Assembly: GCA_963751355.1 (NCBI GenBank)
Contig: CAVVVS010000041.1
Span: forward strand, 76,506-140,505
Length of the DNA: 64,000 nt
DNA from: CAVVVS01 sp963751355
GTDB lineage: Bacteria; Bacteroidota; Ignavibacteria; Ignavibacteriales; Ignavibacteriaceae
Direction: 5' to 3'
Numbering within the stretch: the stretch's first letter is position 1; every line of letters starts with the position of its first letter. This document shows positions 19,796 to 28,350 of this stretch, one piece after another. The position numbers were made by a program, and so were the translations under genes. The notes under the pieces were generated by a model that searched no databases, had not been told where the DNA came from, and saw only the letters and a program-made list of their open reading frames with translations.

Positions 19796-21265
19796 TTATT
19801 TTTTCGGCCATTCACTTTTCAATAGAAAATGAAGCGCGCTGTTTCTGGAATTAGGTTTTGTTTTCAGAACTTTAATTTTATTGTTATTAAGTAAGCGGAG
19901 CATTTCAGCGCCGGCATAAAATACGGGACCATAGCCATGAGTAGCATAAATGCTTTTACCTCGATAGTAGTAATACGTATTGTCGCTGGCGAATGTTGTA
20001 CCTTCACATGTTCCGTCCACAGCCCCGTTTTTAAGGACGCGTGTATTGACGGCGTTCCAACCCATCACAGCAACCGGACCGTATACGTGGTTAATCCATC
20101 CTTCATTGATTCCTTTGGCAATGCAATAAGTAAACATTGCCGTGCATGATGTTTCAAGATAGGTATCGTTTTTGTCAAGCAAATTATGCCAGAAACCGGT
20201 ACCGTCCTGCAGATGCGCAAGACTACGAACCATAGAACGATACAAATCCAGAATCTTGTCCCGTCCTTTATAATTTTCAGGCAATACACCTAGTAATTCC
20301 GCCATAGACATTAAAGCCCAGCCGTTTGCTCGTCCCCAATAAAATCGTGGATCATAATTGCCGGATGTTACATTCCAGCCGTGATCAAATAGTCCTACTG
20401 AAGGTACATAGAGTCTATCAGCCATTTGCAGAATCTGCCTTACGGCGTCATCCCAATATTTATGGTTTCCGGTAAGCACCCCCATGTTGGCAAGGAAAGG
20501 CACGCTCATATACAAATCGTCTGCCCATAAAGATTTATACTGCGGGCGATGGCGAGCCAGGGTACCGTCTTTTAAACGGAATTGTCTATTTGAAATATAA
20601 TCTGCAATCGTGTCTATTAGGGGTAAATAATTATCATTCTTATTCTTCAAATAGGTTTTAATCATAGCGGCGCCTATAGAGCCGCAGTCATCCAGCGCCT
20701 TAAAATCAGGAGTTCTGCCCCAACCGCCCCGTGCTTCTTTACCGAATACCTCCTTGTTCTTAATAAAATAAGGCAAGGTCTTCACAACCAGATTAAAAAA
20801 CCTTGTATTATTGGCAAAGAATGCCGAATCACCCAGTACATTGTCGATATACGCAAACGCAGAGAGTACAACGCCGTTTGTATAGTCCCATGAACCGGCG
20901 AATCCGGGTGAAACGCGTGCGTACTTATCCGGTTTAGTAAAATCAGTTATCTCCTTGCCGGTTTTTGAATCGATAATTTTTAAATCGCATGTTGATTCAT
21001 AATAGTGCAGTACACGATATAAGACATCTTTAATTCCGTTAACCTTTGGATATACATAAGGGACAGGATATTTCGGAATTCGCCCCGGTGCATTTTCCTG
21101 GGCAACCAGTTTTGTGCTAGAAATTAAAATAAGAAGAACTAACGACAACCAAAGTAATTTGCTAAAAACTCTTTCAAATGCTGCCGCGCCTAAGATGGGG
21201 TAATTTTGAATTTCCAATTTTTTTAAAATTTTCATTTTGCATTCACCATTTATTTTACATTCCAT
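19796..21265 (-). CDS. GH105-type unsaturated uronyl/rhamnogalacturonyl hydrolase
   Basis: An (alpha/alpha)6-barrel GH88/GH105 protein. The N-terminus has a hydrophobic export signal (KLLWLSLVLLILISSTKLVA) after an unusually long leader; a start at 21235 (second Met, MKILKKLEI) is also possible and neither has a clear ribosome binding site. Family motifs: GGWGRTPDFKALDDCGS near 180, KSLWADDLYMSVPFL with the probable catalytic Asp at 249/250, FYWGRANGWALMSMAELL and DTYLETSCTAMFTYCIAKG. These enzymes hydrate and release the 4,5-unsaturated uronic acid from oligosaccharides made by pectate or rhamnogalacturonan lyases, so it completes the PL1 pathway encoded nearby. It lies between two DUF1593 genes on the same strand. 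Confidence 0.88.
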   Translation of the reverse strand: MECKINGECKMKILKKLEIQNYPILGAAAFERVFSKLLWLSLVLLILISSTKLVAQENAPGRIPKYPVPYVYPKVNGIKDVLYRVLHYYESTCDLKIIDSKTGKEITDFTKPDKYARVSPGFAGSWDYTNGVVLSAFAYIDNVLGDSAFFANNTRFFNLVVKTLPYFIKNKEVFGKEARGGWGRTPDFKALDDCGSIGAAMIKTYLKNKNDNYLPLIDTIADYISNRQFRLKDGTLARHRPQYKSLWADDLYMSVPFLANMGVLTGNHKYWDDAVRQILQMADRLYVPSVGLFDHGWNVTSGNYDPRFYWGRANGWALMSMAELLGVLPENYKGRDKILDLYRSMVRSLAHLQDGTGFWHNLLDKNDTYLETSCTAMFTYCIAKGINEGWINHVYGPVAVMGWNAVNTRVLKNGAVDGTCEGTTFASDNTYYYYRGKSIYATHGYGPVFYAGAEMLRLLNNNKIKVLKTKPNSRNSALHFLLKSEWPKK

Positions 21266-21297
21266 TTTTTAAGAAGTATTATAATCTTTCATAGCAT

Positions 21298-21312
21298 CGG
21301 TTAACCGGTCAA
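21298..21312. promoter_or_regulatory. Imperfect CCGG-centred palindrome between operon genes
   Basis: GTTAACCGGTCAAC is palindromic apart from one mismatched pair and sits between the DUF1593 copy 4 stop and the GH105 start. A similar perfect palindrome occurs before the kinase gene (29832-29845). CG-centred palindromes are typical of LacI-family operators, but no LacI-type gene is in this window, so the assignment is weak. Confidence 0.25.
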
Positions 21313-22614
21313 CTACCTTCCTTTCAGCCACTCCCAGCGTTTTGACCAATCCATTAATGCGTCTGTTCGCCATTTAAGAACTGTTTTTGCACCTTGCCAG
21401 ATACCATCGAACAGAGAAGGATCCGACTTATCCGTATACCAATTATGACCTAATTTATAATCAGTAGAACGGGATTTACCCGGCCAAACGTCGTCTGCAA
21501 CAAATTTTCCACTTTGCTTCTGTAATTCGGGAATATCGGAAGATAGCTGATAAGTTAATGTTTCGGCTTTCTTTGGAGCATATCTTACTGCATAATTACC
21601 TTGCCCAAGATAGAACCCCTCCCATTTTTGTTCGCCAATCCCGGCATACACATTCATTGTAAAACAAGCTGAATCAGGAGGGATATTTATTTTAGGACCT
21701 TTAAAATGGAATTCTAAAATTGAATACACCGGAACCGTATCGGAAATTGTAGTATTCCGATGGAAAATAATTCTTGGGCTATGGTTAATTTTCATAAAAC
21801 TGCCGCCCCAGCTGTCTGTCAAAGGATTATCAGGATTCCCGCTCATCATATATAATATTGAAGGAGTATCTCCCATTTTAATAGTTCCGTTGTAGTAATT
21901 TTTAAAAGCCTTTCCCAAATACCCGTCCCCTTGGATGTAACGGTCATAATAATTATTATCTTTCAAACTATCGGGTGCGTCGTTATCGGAAAAGAATCCG
22001 CGATAAGAAGAATTTACTTCAATGAACCAGAGATTAGGGAAATTTTTAGCTATGTACGCATAACTATTGGCGCTCCATTTTTTGTTGGGTCCGCCAATCC
22101 AGTAAACCTTTATCTTATTTTGTATATCAGGGGCATCGTGCAGTGCTTGAGCAAGATCATCCAGACCACCCCATACCAGTATGTAAAGAGGTTGGTCGCT
22201 TTTTTTCTCCGCACATTTGATGATCCAGTTGGAACCATTCGTGGCAGTTGTATAACCGGCGTAAGGAGCTCCGCCCTGTCTTCCTTGTTTGCAAATCGAA
22301 CGTAAATAATCAGGCGAAGGATAGTCTCTCGAATGTTGCTTTAACTTTGGATAATCTTTTTCGTAAAGATCAATCATATTTAAAATAATCTGCTTACTTC
22401 CATGCCCGTAAGAAGGAGAAGATATAAGTCCCTCAGTTTTAAACATATTAGTGTACATTAAATAATGTATCATCGATTGATTATCATCCGGATCCGTACC
22501 GCCAATATCGGAGCTGATCAGAATGCGCGGCTTGACATGTATATGTTTCTGAGCCCTCAGAATAATTGAACATAAGAAGATAGAAAGAAATAAAATCGTT
22601 TTAGTCATAATCAT
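21313..22614 (-). CDS. DUF1593-type protein (copy 4), translationally coupled to the aldose isomerase
   Basis: The ATG at 22614 overlaps the isomerase stop (ATGA). The second ATG at 22608 has GGGGA at better spacing and is the likelier start, giving the signal peptide MTKTILFLSIFLCSIILRA. The core opens RILISSDIGGTDPDDNQSMI, closer to the classic nucleoside-hydrolase Asp motif than the other copies. It continues with ILVWGGLDDLAQALHDA, WIGGPNKKWS, MGDTPSILYMMSG and LTDSWGGSFMKI. The C-terminus (CFTMNVYAGIGEQKWEGFYL) differs from copies 1-3, so this is a different subfamily, 433 residues against about 480. Coupling to a sugar isomerase behind an ABC importer is the strongest hint in the window that DUF1593 proteins release a monosaccharide that the cell then imports and catabolises. 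Confidence 0.85.
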   Translation of the reverse strand: MIMTKTILFLSIFLCSIILRAQKHIHVKPRILISSDIGGTDPDDNQSMIHYLMYTNMFKTEGLISSPSYGHGSKQIILNMIDLYEKDYPKLKQHSRDYPSPDYLRSICKQGRQGGAPYAGYTTATNGSNWIIKCAEKKSDQPLYILVWGGLDDLAQALHDAPDIQNKIKVYWIGGPNKKWSANSYAYIAKNFPNLWFIEVNSSYRGFFSDNDAPDSLKDNNYYDRYIQGDGYLGKAFKNYYNGTIKMGDTPSILYMMSGNPDNPLTDSWGGSFMKINHSPRIIFHRNTTISDTVPVYSILEFHFKGPKINIPPDSACFTMNVYAGIGEQKWEGFYLGQGNYAVRYAPKKAETLTYQLSSDIPELQKQSGKFVADDVWPGKSRSTDYKLGHNWYTDKSDPSLFDGIWQGAKTVLKWRTDALMDWSKRWEWLKGR

Positions 22615-24035
22615 TCCCCGTGCTTATAAATATTCCACTTAAGATATGTTTCCACAGATTCACTTAGAATATCGCTTACATTTCCGCGCACCATCGCAAC
22701 ATGATGTTCAAAACCATTTTTAGTAATATATTTCAGAAGTTTCTGAAGTTCGTTTATTTTTGTAACAGCAATTCCTCCGTCCATTCCGTAAGGATCGTCT
22801 GTAAATTCACCCTCACCGACATAGGACTTGATAATTCCGTTAGCATCATCTGTCGATAACCGGAAGTAAGTCATATGCCCGGATTTGACTTTGCCCTTTA
22901 TTGCTCCAAAACAATTTTCCTGACCTAGTACTGTTCCCAAAACATCGAGATTGGATATTTCAATTTCGTTTCCGAAAAAACTTTTCGGATAATTGCTGCA
23001 GTGGGTACATACACACATATCTCTGTTCTCACCAAAATTATTATTCCAGTCAAGTATTGCCGGCGGCGTACCTGATGCGAGGGCAAGCATATACATCGAT
23101 ATTACTCCGGCAATATCCACTTCACATGCACACGGTATCATATTTTCACCAAGCATGCTCATTGATAGACATGTGGCGCAGCCGTAATTATCTTGTATCG
23201 ACGACCAACACTGAACACCTGCAGCATCAATTTCGTTTTCTGCAATCCATTTTTCGATAGCCACTCCCAATTTTGCCTGAAGATTAACTTTAGTATCTTT
23301 TATATATGAAGGTATTTTTCCGTATTCTTTAATTTCACCAACTTTTACTTTTAATTCGGATGCTTCAATATCAATTTTTTCAGCTTCACCTATTATCTCC
23401 GATAAATCAACCGGTACAACGGTAATACCCGAAGCCTGCAATAACTTTTCACTCGCGCGCATTGTTTGAAATGCTGCCGGCCGAGCACCGATGGCCCCGA
23501 TACGTGCATGTCTCAATCCGCCTACAACCCGGCAAACGGATGCAAACCTTTCAATGTCGCTTTTAAAAGTCTCGCTATCAACTTTACATGTATGATAAGT
23601 TGTATCGGTGTATGGGATTCCATACTGATAGAAGTTGTTGCATACTGATATCTTTCCGCAGAATGCATCGCGCCGGCTTTTAACATCTACTCTGTTATTA
23701 TCATCATCTTCGGCGTGTACGAGAATAGGAACCTTTAGATCTGCATATTTTATAGTATTCACCACTCCAAGTTCATCGCCGAAATTAGGCAGAGTTACTA
23801 TTATGCCGTCGATTTTGTCACGGTTTTGACTGAATAAATCCGCACATTTGCGGGCATCCTGTATAGTTTCAACCGCGCCTGTGGCAGTAGCTTCGGCTGG
23901 AAGAATGACCGTATCGTACCCTAATTTATCCAATACATCAAGAATCTTTTTTCTACCCGCTTGCGCTAATTCGAAGTTGAAAATATTTCGTGTTGCAACG
24001 ATTATTCCGAATGTTAGTTTTTGTTTGTATGCCAT
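22611..24035 (-). CDS. L-fucose/L-arabinose isomerase-family aldose isomerase
   Basis: Cytoplasmic, no signal peptide, 474 residues. The sequence fits the FucI/AraA superfamily: an N-terminal Rossmann-like region (FGIIVATRNIFNFELA, DGIIVTLPNFGDE), a central segment with RHARIGAIGARPAAFQTMR, a metal-site region with AAGVQCWSSIQDNYGCATCL and ENMIPCACEVDIAGV (the Glu and Asp there are candidate Mn ligands) and the fucose-isomerase C-terminal barrel (MTYFRLSTDDANG, EHHVAMVRGN). Such enzymes interconvert aldoses and ketoses. Its place after an RbsABC-type importer and before DUF1593 suggests it isomerises the imported sugar to the ketose phosphorylated by the FGGY kinase. The substrate cannot be read from sequence; D-apiose is proposed because of the split transketolase. 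Confidence 0.82.
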   Translation of the reverse strand: MAYKQKLTFGIIVATRNIFNFELAQAGRKKILDVLDKLGYDTVILPAEATATGAVETIQDARKCADLFSQNRDKIDGIIVTLPNFGDELGVVNTIKYADLKVPILVHAEDDDNNRVDVKSRRDAFCGKISVCNNFYQYGIPYTDTTYHTCKVDSETFKSDIERFASVCRVVGGLRHARIGAIGARPAAFQTMRASEKLLQASGITVVPVDLSEIIGEAEKIDIEASELKVKVGEIKEYGKIPSYIKDTKVNLQAKLGVAIEKWIAENEIDAAGVQCWSSIQDNYGCATCLSMSMLGENMIPCACEVDIAGVISMYMLALASGTPPAILDWNNNFGENRDMCVCTHCSNYPKSFFGNEIEISNLDVLGTVLGQENCFGAIKGKVKSGHMTYFRLSTDDANGIIKSYVGEGEFTDDPYGMDGGIAVTKINELQKLLKYITKNGFEHHVAMVRGNVSDILSESVETYLKWNIYKHGE

Positions 24036-24109
24036 TTCTCTTCACTTTAATTATTTTCTAAATTTATTTATCTCAATTATGATAAAAGATAGTTTATTTA
24101 CTATTTATA

Positions 24110-25081
24110 CTAGTCTAATTCTTTCTTCTGTATTTTATCGACTATGACTGCAAGCAAGATTACCAAACCTTTAATAACCTGTTGCCAGAAAGGAGAAACA
24201 TTTAATAGCACTAATCCGTTATTTAAAACACCTATGATCGATGCGCCTATTACCGTACCCATTATTGAACCTTTTCCGCCGTTCAGTGATGTACCGCCTA
24301 TAACAACAGCAGCAATAGAATCAAGCTCATACCCCATACCTGCATTCGGCTGGGCGGAATCCAGACGCGCAGTAACTAATAAACCTGCTACACCGGAAAG
24401 GACTCCGGCAATTACATAGACAAATACTTTTATCTTATTTACCTTTACTCCAGAAAGCAAAGCAGCTCTTTCATTGCCGCCGATAGCATATATGTATCTG
24501 CCGGTTCTTGTCTTATTCATAAAGAACACTGCAAAAGCGATAACCAGAATAGAAATCCATACAGGCATCGGAACCCCGGCAAACCAGCCTGTACCAATAA
24601 AATCGAAGTTGTTCCCTAACTGAGTTATCGGAAATCCTTTTGTGTAGAGCATCGTTAAACCGCGGGCAATTGTAAGCATTGCCAAAGTTGCAACAAAGGG
24701 AGGCACTTTGAATTTGGTAATCATAAATCCGTTGAACCACCCTAAAAATCCCCCCGCAATCAAAGCAACAATTATAACTCCCAGTAGTGTAAACCCGACA
24801 AACAGATTCAGTCCTTCTATTTCAAGACCATTTTTAATAAGTCCCGCAGCAATAGCTCCCGTAAAAGCAAGTATCGAACCGACCGAAAGATCAATACCTC
24901 CGGTTAGGATTACCATGGTCATACCGACAGATATACAAAGATTAACTGATATTTGCCTGGCAACATTGAATAGGTTACTACCGGAAGCAAAATTATCCGA
25001 AAGGACTGTCATTGCAACAACCATTATCATTAATGCAATGAGCGGCTGAAGTATTGATAAATTAATTTTATTTATTTTCAT
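24110..25081 (-). CDS. RbsC-type sugar ABC transporter permease
   Basis: A 323-residue hydrophobic protein of the BPD_transp_2 family with about eight to ten membrane segments. It has the family signatures NLCISVGMTMVILTGGIDLS, GSILAFTGAIAAG, PPFVATLAMLTIARGLTMLY, YAIGGNERAALLSGVKV and AVVIGGTSLNGGKGSIMGTV. It forms the membrane channel for a pentose or hexose importer with the ATPase gene 60 bases upstream and the binding protein gene at 28321. The set (binding protein, DUF2291 protein, ATPase, permease) is in the usual order for ribose-type CUT2 transporters. Confidence 0.93.
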   Translation of the reverse strand: MKINKINLSILQPLIALMIMVVAMTVLSDNFASGSNLFNVARQISVNLCISVGMTMVILTGGIDLSVGSILAFTGAIAAGLIKNGLEIEGLNLFVGFTLLGVIIVALIAGGFLGWFNGFMITKFKVPPFVATLAMLTIARGLTMLYTKGFPITQLGNNFDFIGTGWFAGVPMPVWISILVIAFAVFFMNKTRTGRYIYAIGGNERAALLSGVKVNKIKVFVYVIAGVLSGVAGLLVTARLDSAQPNAGMGYELDSIAAVVIGGTSLNGGKGSIMGTVIGASIIGVLNNGLVLLNVSPFWQQVIKGLVILLAVIVDKIQKKELD

Positions 25082-25141
25082 TTAATCAGAAATTATTATA
25101 TGGTAAAAACGATGAATAACTTTTGCTATCTTTTATTGATA

Positions 25142-26671
25142 CTAATTTGCAGGTAAAGCTGCTTTTAGAATTTTTTCATCCGAAAAATCTTTTCGTTCAA
25201 ATTCTGCTGTTAATCTTCCCTCACATATGGTTATTATTCGGTCAGAGATTGCCATAATCTCGGGTAATTCCGATGAAACAACAACTATTGATATACCTTG
25301 ATCAGCCAAGTCATCAATTAATTTATAAATTTCATTTTTTGCGTTAACATCTATACCTCGTGTTGGTTCATCGAGAAGTAGAATTTTAGGATTGGTTACA
25401 AGCCACTTCGCCAGAACAACTTTTTGCTGGTTCCCTCCGCTAAGTTTTGCTGCTGCTTGTTTTGCCGAATAGGATTTTATTTTTAACTTGTCACGATAAT
25501 CATTTGCCTGTTCAAGTTCCATTTTATCGTTAAGCATTCCGTTTTTAAGGACATTGCCCATTGACGCAAGACTAATGTTTTCTGCAATGTCCATATCAAG
25601 TACCAAACCGTCGGATTTTCGATCTTCGGGAATTAACGCCAAACCTGAATTTATTGCGACTGTAGGATTAGTAATTTTCACCTTTTGTCCGTCAATAAAA
25701 ATATTTCCCGAAGAATTTGTAGAATGTAAACCAAATATGGTCTCGAGCAATTCAGTGCGTCCGGCGCCCATCAAGCCAAAAACACCAAATACTTCGGAAG
25801 CTCTAACTTTGAAGGAGATATCTCTAATTATATATTTTTCAGCATTATCCTTTTGTTTAAGTGATAATCCATTAGTTTGTAACCTAACAGGACCTACTTC
25901 GTGCTCTTTTTTGACGAAGAACTCTTTAAGGTCTCGCCCAACCATAAGTTTTATGATTTCATCTACTTTTATATTTTCAACAGCAGACTCACTAACCGAA
26001 CGTCCATCACGGAATACGGTTACATAATCAGCTAATTGTGTTATTTCATCCATTTTGTGGGTGATATAAACAATAGCAACACCCTGAGTTGTTAGAGACC
26101 TTATTAGTTTAAATAGAATATTGGTTTCACTTTCGGAGAGAGCTGATGTAGGCTCATCCATAATCAGCACACGAACATCAAAAGATAATGCTTTTGCAAT
26201 CTCAACAATTTGCTGCTGCCCAACGCGAAGCATTGAAACTTTAGTCCTTACATCTTTCGTAAATTCCAGTTTTTCGAGCAAGGTTTCGGCATCTTTCCGC
26301 ATTTTTTTAAAATCAATGTAATTTGCGTTGTTGAGAGGTTCACGTCCAAGAAAAATATTTTCTACGATAGATAGGTAAGGGATTAATTGAAGTTCCTGGT
26401 GTATTATTGAAATCCCGGCTTTCCTTGCTTCTGTAGTATTTTTAAAGCTAACTTTTTCTCCGTTTAATAAAAGCTCTCCTTCATATTCGGGATAAACACC
26501 GGACAGAATATTCATAAGGGTAGATTTCCCGGCCCCGTTCTCACCAACAATAGCATTTACCTTTCCCGCATAAATCCTCAAATTAACATTATCTAATGCC
26601 AGAACTCCCGGAAATCTTTTGGAAATTCCCCGTGCTTCCATAATTATATTTTCGGTAAAATTATCTTTCAT
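25142..26671 (-). CDS. RbsA-type sugar ABC transporter ATP-binding protein
   Basis: A double-cassette CUT2 ATPase of 509 residues, the usual length. Cassette 1 has Walker A GENGAGKSTLMNILSG and Walker B VLIMDEPTSAL. Cassette 2 has a degenerate P-loop (FGLMGAGRTELLETIFGL), signature KLSGGNQQKVVLAKWL and Walker B ILLLDEPTRGID, as is normal for RbsA. The start ATG overlaps the DUF2291 stop by four bases (ATGA), indicating translational coupling. It energises sugar uptake with the permease encoded next. Confidence 0.94.
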   Translation of the reverse strand: MKDNFTENIIMEARGISKRFPGVLALDNVNLRIYAGKVNAIVGENGAGKSTLMNILSGVYPEYEGELLLNGEKVSFKNTTEARKAGISIIHQELQLIPYLSIVENIFLGREPLNNANYIDFKKMRKDAETLLEKLEFTKDVRTKVSMLRVGQQQIVEIAKALSFDVRVLIMDEPTSALSESETNILFKLIRSLTTQGVAIVYITHKMDEITQLADYVTVFRDGRSVSESAVENIKVDEIIKLMVGRDLKEFFVKKEHEVGPVRLQTNGLSLKQKDNAEKYIIRDISFKVRASEVFGVFGLMGAGRTELLETIFGLHSTNSSGNIFIDGQKVKITNPTVAINSGLALIPEDRKSDGLVLDMDIAENISLASMGNVLKNGMLNDKMELEQANDYRDKLKIKSYSAKQAAAKLSGGNQQKVVLAKWLVTNPKILLLDEPTRGIDVNAKNEIYKLIDDLADQGISIVVVSSELPEIMAISDRIITICEGRLTAEFERKDFSDEKILKAALPAN

Positions 26672-27291
26672 CTGACAATCTCAAGTTTTAATGGCACTAT
26701 TTCCATTTCCTTCTTAATATTTTCCCGGTTTATTTCTACTGCGCCGATAAAATTTACATTTGTCCCCACTGCTAAAGAATCAAATTTATCATCAATCACT
26801 TTTCCTAAAATAACTTTATTCAGTTCCGTAGCTACTTCATTAAATTCCATAGTGTTATTAAAATCGTCAACATTAAAAAAGCCTACAGCATCCCTTGCGG
26901 TATTTCCGAAAATATATTTTAAGACTAAGTTGTATTTGTAATTCCCGTTGGGCAAAGTGACCGGAATTTTATCAGCTCCGGGCGCTGCTGTTTTAGCAGC
27001 TCCTTTCACAAGGAAGCTATAATCAGACGAAATTCCTACGGTCTTTCCATATTTTTGTATTAACTGTTTTGGATTGGATGAAAGAAGCGAATCAAACTTA
27101 TTCAAACTCATAGCGGTTTTGAGAATTCCCGGTGCTTCATTCTTCCAAAAAAAATCCACCGCCTGTTTAGGATTGAAATTCTTTTTCATCTGCTCCATTT
27201 TCCTCTGGTCTAATTTTTCAAAAAAGACAGAATTATACAGAGCAAATGCAGCAATAATAAGTATTATGATTCTAATTATATATTTCTTCAT
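26668..27291 (-). CDS. DUF2291 family protein linked to the sugar ABC transporter
   Basis: A 207-residue protein with one N-terminal membrane anchor (MKKYIIRIIILIIAAFALYN) and a soluble extracytoplasmic part containing the family-like blocks FWKNEAPGIL, GISSDYSFLVKGAAK and GNTARDAVGFFNVDDFNNTM. DUF2291 proteins are regularly found between binding-protein and ATPase genes of RbsABC-type importers; their role is not established to my knowledge. Here it overlaps the ATPase gene by four bases and follows the binding-protein gene by 76 bases, so it belongs to the transporter operon. Confidence 0.82.
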   Translation of the reverse strand: MKKYIIRIIILIIAAFALYNSVFFEKLDQRKMEQMKKNFNPKQAVDFFWKNEAPGILKTAMSLNKFDSLLSSNPKQLIQKYGKTVGISSDYSFLVKGAAKTAAPGADKIPVTLPNGNYKYNLVLKYIFGNTARDAVGFFNVDDFNNTMEFNEVATELNKVILGKVIDDKFDSLAVGTNVNFIGAVEINRENIKKEMEIVPLKLEIVR

Positions 27292-27367
27292 TTGAGACCA
27301 TATTATTCTTTTAAATCACTAAAATAAATTTGAGTATACGATGACGTGATTTAAATTCAGTTTGAAA

Positions 27368-28321
27368 TTACTGATTTGATTTAGCTTTTCCGTAAGGGAC
27401 ATAATTTTGGACATTATCTTTTGTAACAAGCTCAACTGCAACCGGTACTTTTTGTGGAAAATCACGTTTGCCCTTTATATATTTGTCCGCATCCTGTGCT
27501 GCTTTTTTCGCCATAACTCTTGGAAATTGCATTGCCGTTGCTTCAATTTTACCTTCTTTAATTGCTTTCAATACGTCGGCAGCTCCGTCAAATCCGAAGA
27601 TTAATATTTTCCCTTCTTTTCCTGCAGCAAGTACAGCTTGGTAAGCCCCCATTGCCATTGCATCATTTCCGCAAAATATAGCATTAATATTAGGATGTAC
27701 CTGAAGTATTGATTCCATTACTTCCATTGCTTTATTTCTGTCAAAATCTGCACTTTGCTGTGCGACCATTTTTAAGCCCTTATAATTATCAACAACACTA
27801 TGAAATCCTTTTGAACGATTCCAGGTATTATTGTCACCGACTAATCCAAGCAATTCTACATATTTACCTTTGCCATTAAGTACTTTTACAAAATATTGCC
27901 CTTCTAATACTGCCCCTGAATAATTATCCGAAAGTATCTGAGACGTGGCAAGATTTTTTGCATCAATCTCTCGATCCATGCAGAAAACCGGGATACCGGC
28001 TGCTTTAGCAGCTTTTACATTTGAAACGGATCCTTTTGAATCTGTAGGATTGAAGAGAATTGCTTTATATCCTGAAGCAATTATATCATCGAAATTTGAA
28101 TTTTCTTTGGAAGCATCATTTTGCGAATTGAAAATAACTGCTTTATATCCGAGTTCCTCAGCATGTTTTTTAGCGGCATTTCCAAGGATAACAAACCATG
28201 GATTGTTTAAAGTTGAAATGACTACAGCAATTTTATCTTTACCATGTGATTTGCTTTTATTACAAGATGTAAAAAAAGGTACAACTACAATTGCTATAAA
28301 AAAAATAATTAACTTTTTCAT
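27368..28321 (-). CDS. RbsB-type sugar-binding lipoprotein
   Basis: A periplasmic-binding-protein family (peripla_BP_4) receptor of 317 residues. The N-terminus is a lipoprotein signal with Cys at the lipobox (VVPFFTSCNK). Family features include KIAVVISTLNNPWFVILGNA, AILFNPTDSKGSVSNVKAAK, IPVFCMDREID, FCGNDAMAMGAYQAV and ILIFGFDGAADVLKAIKEG. It captures the sugar for the permease/ATPase encoded downstream. Close similarity to ribose-binding proteins does not fix the ligand, since apiose, allose and other sugars use the same family. Confidence 0.93.
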   Translation of the reverse strand: MKKLIIFFIAIVVVPFFTSCNKSKSHGKDKIAVVISTLNNPWFVILGNAAKKHAEELGYKAVIFNSQNDASKENSNFDDIIASGYKAILFNPTDSKGSVSNVKAAKAAGIPVFCMDREIDAKNLATSQILSDNYSGAVLEGQYFVKVLNGKGKYVELLGLVGDNNTWNRSKGFHSVVDNYKGLKMVAQQSADFDRNKAMEVMESILQVHPNINAIFCGNDAMAMGAYQAVLAAGKEGKILIFGFDGAADVLKAIKEGKIEATAMQFPRVMAKKAAQDADKYIKGKRDFPQKVPVAVELVTKDNVQNYVPYGKAKSNQ

Positions 28322-28350
28322 CTGTTTTATCTCTTTTATTTAAAAAATAA

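Noticed and set aside
18275..24035. Nucleoside salvage as the role of the DUF1593 and ribose-type importer genes
   Set aside because: Possible from fold alone, but the locus is full of pectinases and has a split transketolase, and no phosphorylase, deaminase or base-handling gene is nearby.
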